From NCBI GenBank assembly GCA_021816775.1, contig JAKAXA010000004.1, positions 62,001 to 126,000 of the forward strand: DNA of 64,000 nt, in the 5' to 3' direction. The stretch comes from Pseudomonadota bacterium (GTDB lineage Bacteria; Pseudomonadota; Gammaproteobacteria; Steroidobacterales; Steroidobacteraceae). Positions 59,820-64,000 of the stretch are shown here, in pieces; positions within the stretch are counted from its first letter, which is position 1; every line of letters starts with the position of its first letter. The translations under genes and the position numbers were made by a program. The notes under the pieces are model-generated. The model saw only the letters and a program-made list of their open reading frames with translations, searched no databases and was not told the DNA's origin.

Positions 59820-61127
59820 TCACAGCGCGCCGACGGCATAAGCGAGCTGCAACCGCTCGAGCCCCTCATCGAGCACTGCGTTGTTGTAGTTCTCCTCGGC
59901 CTGCGTGCGCAGCGTGACCGCCGCCAGCACCTGGGTGTTCGAGGCGAGTCCCGCCCCGTACAGCTCGCGCGAGATGCGCAGATTCTCCGCAGCCTGAGCG
60001 GTTGCCGCGCGCGAGGCGCTCACACGCTCGCGCGCGGCCCCGAGTGCGAGCCAGTCGGCCCGCACCTCGAGCGTGATACGCGAGCGCAGATCGGCGAGCC
60101 GCCGCCGGTCGGCGCGGCTGCGCGAGCGCAGCGCATCGGCCTCGTTCGCCGCCGCGCCGCCGTCGAAGAGCTTCCAGGTGAACCCGACGCCCACCGAGGA
60201 GAAATTCTCGCGGTTGAGGATCTGGTTGTCGAAGTGCGTATAGCCACCCATCGCCGCGATGTGCGGCAGTCGGCTCGCGCTCGCCGCGCGCGCCCGCGCC
60301 GCAAGCGCACCGGCTCGCGCCGCAAGCGCATGCAGCTCCCCGCGCGTCGCGAGCGCGCGCTGCACCAGCTCCGCGAGCGGCAGATTGTCGATCGGAAACG
60401 TCGGCAGGACCGGATCGAGCTGCGGCACCCGGCCGAGCGGCTCCCCGAGCAGCCGGTTGTACTGCTCCTGCGATATCGAGACCGCATCCTGCGCGCTCAC
60501 CTGCGCCGAGCGCGCATTGGCGAGTGCGACTTCGGCGGCGAGCAGATCACTCTTGGCGACCATCTGCCGATGAAACATTGCCTCGACGTCACGCAGATGG
60601 GCCGCGAGGCTCTTCACGCTGGCATCGGCGACGCGCAGCTGACGCTGGGACCGCAACACCGCAACATACGCCTGCGCCACCTCGAGCTTCACGTCCGCAT
60701 CCGTCGCACTCTGCGCAGCGGATGCTCCGGCAACACCGGCGCGCGCCGCCGCGACACCGGCGCGGATCGCGCCGCCCGTATACAGCGGCACGCGCATCTG
60801 CACCGTGCCGCTGACATACTGATTGTTCTTGAAGATCGGTCCGGAGCGGAACGCGAGCGTCGGCGTGACGACATCCAGCTCCGGCGCCTGGCCGAGGTGC
60901 GTATAGCTCGCCTCGGCCTCGATGCTCGGCCAGCGGGCATCGCGCGCGGCCCGCTCGCTGGCGCGTGCGGCCTGCACGTCGGCAGCCGCGGCGGCCAGCG
61001 TCTGGTTGCGCGCCGCAGCCAGACGCCATGCCTCCTGGAGCGTGTCGGCGCGCGCCTGCAGTGCGAGCGCCGCGCCGGCCGCGAGCAGCAGCGTCGCAGC
61101 CAGCGGCCGCTTGCTGCGCAGCCTCAT
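59820..61127 (-). CDS. TolC-family outer membrane efflux protein
   Basis: A 435-residue protein with a signal peptide (PLAATLLLAAGAALALQARA) and the two-repeat TolC architecture: long coiled-coil helices (LQEAWRLAAARNQTLAAAAA, VQAARASERAARDARWPSIE) alternating with short beta segments (SYTHLGQ; GGYTHFDNQ), ending LERLQLAYAVGAL. It forms the outer-membrane exit duct for a tripartite pump. The start at 61127 overlaps the stop of the SQR-like gene (ATGA). The partner RND pump lies at the far end of the same operon. Confidence 0.93.
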   Translation of the reverse strand: MRLRSKRPLAATLLLAAGAALALQARADTLQEAWRLAAARNQTLAAAAADVQAARASERAARDARWPSIEAEASYTHLGQAPELDVVTPTLAFRSGPIFKNNQYVSGTVQMRVPLYTGGAIRAGVAAARAGVAGASAAQSATDADVKLEVAQAYVAVLRSQRQLRVADASVKSLAAHLRDVEAMFHRQMVAKSDLLAAEVALANARSAQVSAQDAVSISQEQYNRLLGEPLGRVPQLDPVLPTFPIDNLPLAELVQRALATRGELHALAARAGALAARARAASASRLPHIAAMGGYTHFDNQILNRENFSSVGVGFTWKLFDGGAAANEADALRSRSRADRRRLADLRSRITLEVRADWLALGAARERVSASRAATAQAAENLRISRELYGAGLASNTQVLAAVTLRTQAEENYNNAVLDEGLERLQLAYAVGAL

Positions 61128-62404
61128 GACGAGGGGCCCTTCAACGAGGTGATGCCGAGCAGCTTGAGCACGTAGCGCTCGTAGAGCGGCGTGATCGAGC
61201 CGGTGCGCACCTTGCGCAGGAAGTACTTCTCGAAGGCCACCTTGCCGAGATGCACCCACTTGCCGACCTTGGTCCAGGTGACGTTGCGCGGGGGAATCTG
61301 CGGCAGCGCGACGAACGCCGCGCCGGTGTCGCCGAAGTCCGCGAGGCACACCGCGTTCCACGTCGCCTGCGCATCGGCCGGCCGGCCCTCGAGCTCGGCG
61401 GCGACGTTCTCGCAGATCGCGCTCACCATCGATTCGATCATGTAGCCGGTCTTCGGCGCCCCGGTCGGCACCGGGGTCGCCTCCACGGGCGGAATCGCGA
61501 CACACACGCCGGCGGCGAAGATGTTGCGGTACTTCGTCGAGCGCTGATAGGGATCGATCAGCACCAAGCCGCGCGGATTGCACAGCCCCGGCACGGAGGC
61601 GACCGCATCGACTCCCTTGAATGCCGGCAGCACCATGGCGAAGCGAAAGCCGATCTGATGCTCCTGCTTCGGCTTGCCCGCCTCATCGTGCTCGAGCACG
61701 GTCATCGCCGCCTCGCTCGCCGAGGTGACCTTCGCGTTCGTGATCCACTTGATGTGCCGCTGCCTGAGCTCCGCTTCCATCAGCCCCTTGCTGTCGCCGA
61801 CGCCGCCGAGGCCCATGTGGCCGATGTACGGCTCGCTGGTGACGAAGGTGATCGGCACCCGGTCGCGCAGCTTGCGCCGCCTGAGGTCGGAGTCGACGAT
61901 CATCGCGAACTCATAGGCCGGCCCGAAGCAGCTCGCGCCCGCGGCCGCTCCAATCACCATCGGGCCCGGCTCGCGCAGGAACTGCTGGTACTTCTCCCAG
62001 GCGCGCACCGCGTGCGCCTGAGTGCAGATCGACTCGGTGTGCGCCTCGGGCCCGAGCCCTGGCACCTCCTCGAAGGCGAGCTTCGGGCCGGTGGTGATCA
62101 CCAGATAATCATATTCGAGCGTGCGCGAGTCGCTCAGTGTGAGCACGCTGTGCTCGGCGTCGATCGTGCGGACCGGCTGATCGATCCAGTCGATGCCGTG
62201 GGCCGCGAGCGGCTCGCGCATCGCCACGCGCGTCTTCTCCCGATCTCGCCAGCCGACGGCCACCCACGGATTCGACGGAGTGAACTCGAAATAAGGCGAT
62301 GTGCCGATGAGCGTCACACGATGCGCCTTGCCGAGACGCTTGCGCATCGTGTACGCGCAAGGCACTCCGCCGAGACCGGCGCCGATGATGGCTACATGTG
62401 CCAT
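61124..62404 (-). CDS. sulfide:quinone oxidoreductase-like flavoprotein
   Basis: A 426-residue FAD-dependent pyridine-nucleotide-disulfide-oxidoreductase relative of the SQR/flavocytochrome c sulfide dehydrogenase group. The FAD motif is VAIIGAGLGGVPCAYTMRKR; further signatures are SPYFEFTPSNPWVAVGWRDR, YDYLVITTGPKL, TGYMIESMVSAI and IFAAGVCVAIPPVEATPVPT. Cysteines in VPCAYT, GASCFGPAYE and PGLCNPRG could form the sulfide-reactive set. It would pass electrons from sulfide or another reductant to quinone at the membrane. It is coupled to the downstream TolC gene, and a 13-base dyad (ggagag-a-ctctcc, 62418-62430) lies 13 bases before its start. Confidence 0.87.
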   Translation of the reverse strand: MAHVAIIGAGLGGVPCAYTMRKRLGKAHRVTLIGTSPYFEFTPSNPWVAVGWRDREKTRVAMREPLAAHGIDWIDQPVRTIDAEHSVLTLSDSRTLEYDYLVITTGPKLAFEEVPGLGPEAHTESICTQAHAVRAWEKYQQFLREPGPMVIGAAAGASCFGPAYEFAMIVDSDLRRRKLRDRVPITFVTSEPYIGHMGLGGVGDSKGLMEAELRQRHIKWITNAKVTSASEAAMTVLEHDEAGKPKQEHQIGFRFAMVLPAFKGVDAVASVPGLCNPRGLVLIDPYQRSTKYRNIFAAGVCVAIPPVEATPVPTGAPKTGYMIESMVSAICENVAAELEGRPADAQATWNAVCLADFGDTGAAFVALPQIPPRNVTWTKVGKWVHLGKVAFEKYFLRKVRTGSITPLYERYVLKLLGITSLKGPSS

Positions 62405-62470
62405 GACAACCCCCTGTGGAGAGACTCTCCGAAGTGAGTGACTGGCCAGCCCAACGCAAAGCAGCGCCCG

Positions 62471-64000
62471 TCACTCATGGGAGCCCTTCGCGCTCGCGCG
62501 CGCCGCGCGCGCTTCTCGCCGCTTCAGATAGGCGTAATACAGGACCGGAATCACCAGCAGCGTCAGCAGCGTCGAGACGAACACGCCGAACAGCAGCGAG
62601 ATGGCCAGTCCGTTGAAGATCGGGTCAGACAGGATGAACACCGCCCCGAGCATCGCCGCCACTGCGGTGAGCGCGATCGGCTTGGCACGGGTCGCCCCGG
62701 CGCGCACCACCGCATCCTCGGGCGAGTACCCGGAGCGCACTGCCCCGTCGATGAAATCAACGAGCAGGATGGAGTTGCGCACGATGATGCCGGCGAGCGC
62801 GATCATGCCGATCATGGAGGTCGCGGTGAACTGTGCCCCGAACAGCGCGTGCCCCGGCATCACGCCGATGACGGTGAGCGGAATCGGCGCCATGATAATA
62901 AAGGGCACCACATACGAGCCGAACTGCGCCACGATCAGGAGGTAGATCAGCGCCAGCCCCACCGAATAGGCGATGCCCATGTCGCGGAAGGTGTCGTAGG
63001 TCACCTGCCACTCTCCGCCCCACTTGATCGCGAACTCGTTGGGATTTGCGGGCTGGGTGATGTAGTGCTGCACGACGCTCACGCCGGCGGGCGGATGCCG
63101 GCGCAGCTTCCCGGCGATCTCGAACATGCCGTAGAGGGGGCTGTCGACCCGCCCGGCCATATCGCCGGTCACATAGGTGACGGGCACGAGGTCGCGGTGA
63201 TAGATCGGCTGTTCCCAGGTGCGCCGCTGCACCTGCACGACGGACGACAGCGGCACGAGCGCGCCGCTGCTGGAGCTGACGCGCAGCGCCAGCACCTTCG
63301 AGAGGCGCGCCTGATCGGCGGGCGGGAGCTCGAGGCGCACCGGGATCAGGTCGCGCTCCCGACCGATGTGCACGTAGGTGGCATCGTAGCCGCTCAACGC
63401 AAGCGACACCGTTCGCGCGATCGCCGCCTGCGACACGCCGAGCAGCGCGGCCTTCTGCCGTTCGACGTGCAGCACCAGCCGCGGCGCCGGCGCATCGACG
63501 GTGTCGTCGATGTCGACGATGCCCGGGGTATTCTCGAAGTCCTTGCGCACGGCGAGCGCGATCTGCCGCTGCTTGGCGTAGCTTGGCCCATAGATCTCGG
63601 CGACAATGGGCGCCTGCACCGGCGGCCCCGGCGGAATCTCCACCACGGAGATTGCCGCTCCGTAGCGGCGCGCCACCGGCGCGAGCTTCGAGCGCACCGC
63701 GAGCGCAATGGCGTGGCTCTGACGGCTGCGCGCACTCTTCGGCACGAGCTGCACGTCGATCTCGCCGAGCCGCGGGCCGTGGCGCAGATAATACTGACGC
63801 ACCAGGCCGTTGAAGTTCACCGGGCCTGCGGTGCCGGCGTAGACCTGGTAATCGCTCACCTCGGGCATCCGTGCGATGACCTGCGCGAGCGCATCGAGCA
63901 CGTGCGCGCTGGACTCGACCGTCGTGCCCACCGGCATGTTGACCACCACCTGGAACTCGGACCGGTTGTCGAAGGGCAGCATCTTCAGGACCACGGTCTC
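62471..64000 (-). CDS. RND-superfamily efflux permease, C-terminal half (continues beyond window)
   Basis: The last roughly 509 residues of a large RND pump; the frame is open to the window edge, so the N-terminal half is missing. Visible are the second periplasmic domain (FQVVVNMPVGTTVESSAHVL; PLSSVVQVQRRTWEQPIYHR) and the C-terminal membrane bundle (GLALIYLLIVAQFGSYVVPF; GIIVRNSILLVDFID; DAVVRAGATRAKPIALTAVA; LLFGVFVSTLLTLLVIPVLY). The charged relay residues of the proton path lie in the missing half. It is cotranscribed with the SQR-like flavoprotein and the TolC-type channel. Metal or drug specificity cannot be told from this part. Confidence 0.93.
   Translation of the reverse strand, partial: ETVVLKMLPFDNRSEFQVVVNMPVGTTVESSAHVLDALAQVIARMPEVSDYQVYAGTAGPVNFNGLVRQYYLRHGPRLGEIDVQLVPKSARSRQSHAIALAVRSKLAPVARRYGAAISVVEIPPGPPVQAPIVAEIYGPSYAKQRQIALAVRKDFENTPGIVDIDDTVDAPAPRLVLHVERQKAALLGVSQAAIARTVSLALSGYDATYVHIGRERDLIPVRLELPPADQARLSKVLALRVSSSSGALVPLSSVVQVQRRTWEQPIYHRDLVPVTYVTGDMAGRVDSPLYGMFEIAGKLRRHPPAGVSVVQHYITQPANPNEFAIKWGGEWQVTYDTFRDMGIAYSVGLALIYLLIVAQFGSYVVPFIIMAPIPLTVIGVMPGHALFGAQFTATSMIGMIALAGIIVRNSILLVDFIDGAVRSGYSPEDAVVRAGATRAKPIALTAVAAMLGAVFILSDPIFNGLAISLLFGVFVSTLLTLLVIPVLYYAYLKRREARAARASAKGSHE

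Overview
The window is GC-rich (roughly two-thirds G+C) chromosomal DNA that looks like a gammaproteobacterium near the Xanthomonadales/Nevskiales/Steroidobacterales. The best taxonomic pointer is the single-chain aspartate kinase/diaminopimelate decarboxylase (24686-27268), a fusion known from Xanthomonas and relatives. PBP1b, a YqjD/YqjE-type envelope operon, YajR-type MFS, QueD and a leucine-degradation (liu) cluster fit this. Assignment is from gene content only.

There are two kinds of territory. From about 0 to 13.4 kb, coding density is low (around half) and much of what can be read is damaged: a cupin gene split by an extra C, an NTF2-like exported protein whose signal peptide is out of frame by one base, the C-terminal stub of a LysR regulator, and a PAS-GGDEF protein that stops in what looks like a GGDEF-EAL linker. 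Intact genes here include the end of an isocitrate/isopropylmalate-type dehydrogenase operon with a GntR regulator, tspO, a Crp/Fnr-like regulator and a three-gene membrane-anchored stress operon. A 20-bp imperfect palindrome recurs three times. The region ends at the 3' end of a tRNA-Ala(CGC), the usual integration side for genomic islands, but no integrase or att repeat was found.

From 13.5 kb onward the DNA is compact housekeeping and metabolism. 13.5-22 kb holds a peroxiredoxin, a catalytically dead-looking histidine-phosphatase, a diguanylate cyclase, CtaG and SCO (cytochrome oxidase copper assembly), MFS, ferredoxin, an ICMT-type methyltransferase and exonuclease III. 21.8-27.3 kb is a coupled run lysAC - mrcB (PBP1b, apparently with a CTG start) - TPR lipoprotein, linking diaminopimelate supply to peptidoglycan synthesis. 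27-32 kb holds a SAM hydrolase, a DksA/TraR protein, an orphan FixJ-type regulator, an L,D-transpeptidase and 3-methyladenine glycosylase. 32-38 kb is leucine catabolism: methylcrotonyl-CoA carboxylase alpha and beta, divergent from isovaleryl-CoA dehydrogenase and a FadR-type regulator, with a matching FadR-like operator between them.

38-48 kb carries an SDR with two coupled downstream genes (one under 60 codons, one apparently frameshifted), ferredoxin-NADP reductase, two MFS transporters, a LytS-type kinase, QueD and an NRAMP-superfamily transporter lacking the canonical metal motifs. The NRAMP gene has a consensus-like promoter about 260 nt upstream and five stacked hairpins in its leader, the best candidate here for an undescribed cis-regulatory RNA. 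48-64 kb contains a tandem pair of M61 peptidases, an APC permease, a large BNR/sortilin-like exported protein, a TSUP permease, a Kch-like potassium channel, and an operon placing a sulfide:quinone-oxidoreductase-like flavoprotein between an RND efflux pump (running off the window) and its TolC-type outer-membrane channel. Several genes carry one-base disruptions, two of them in homopolymers; the reads should be checked before these are accepted as biology.
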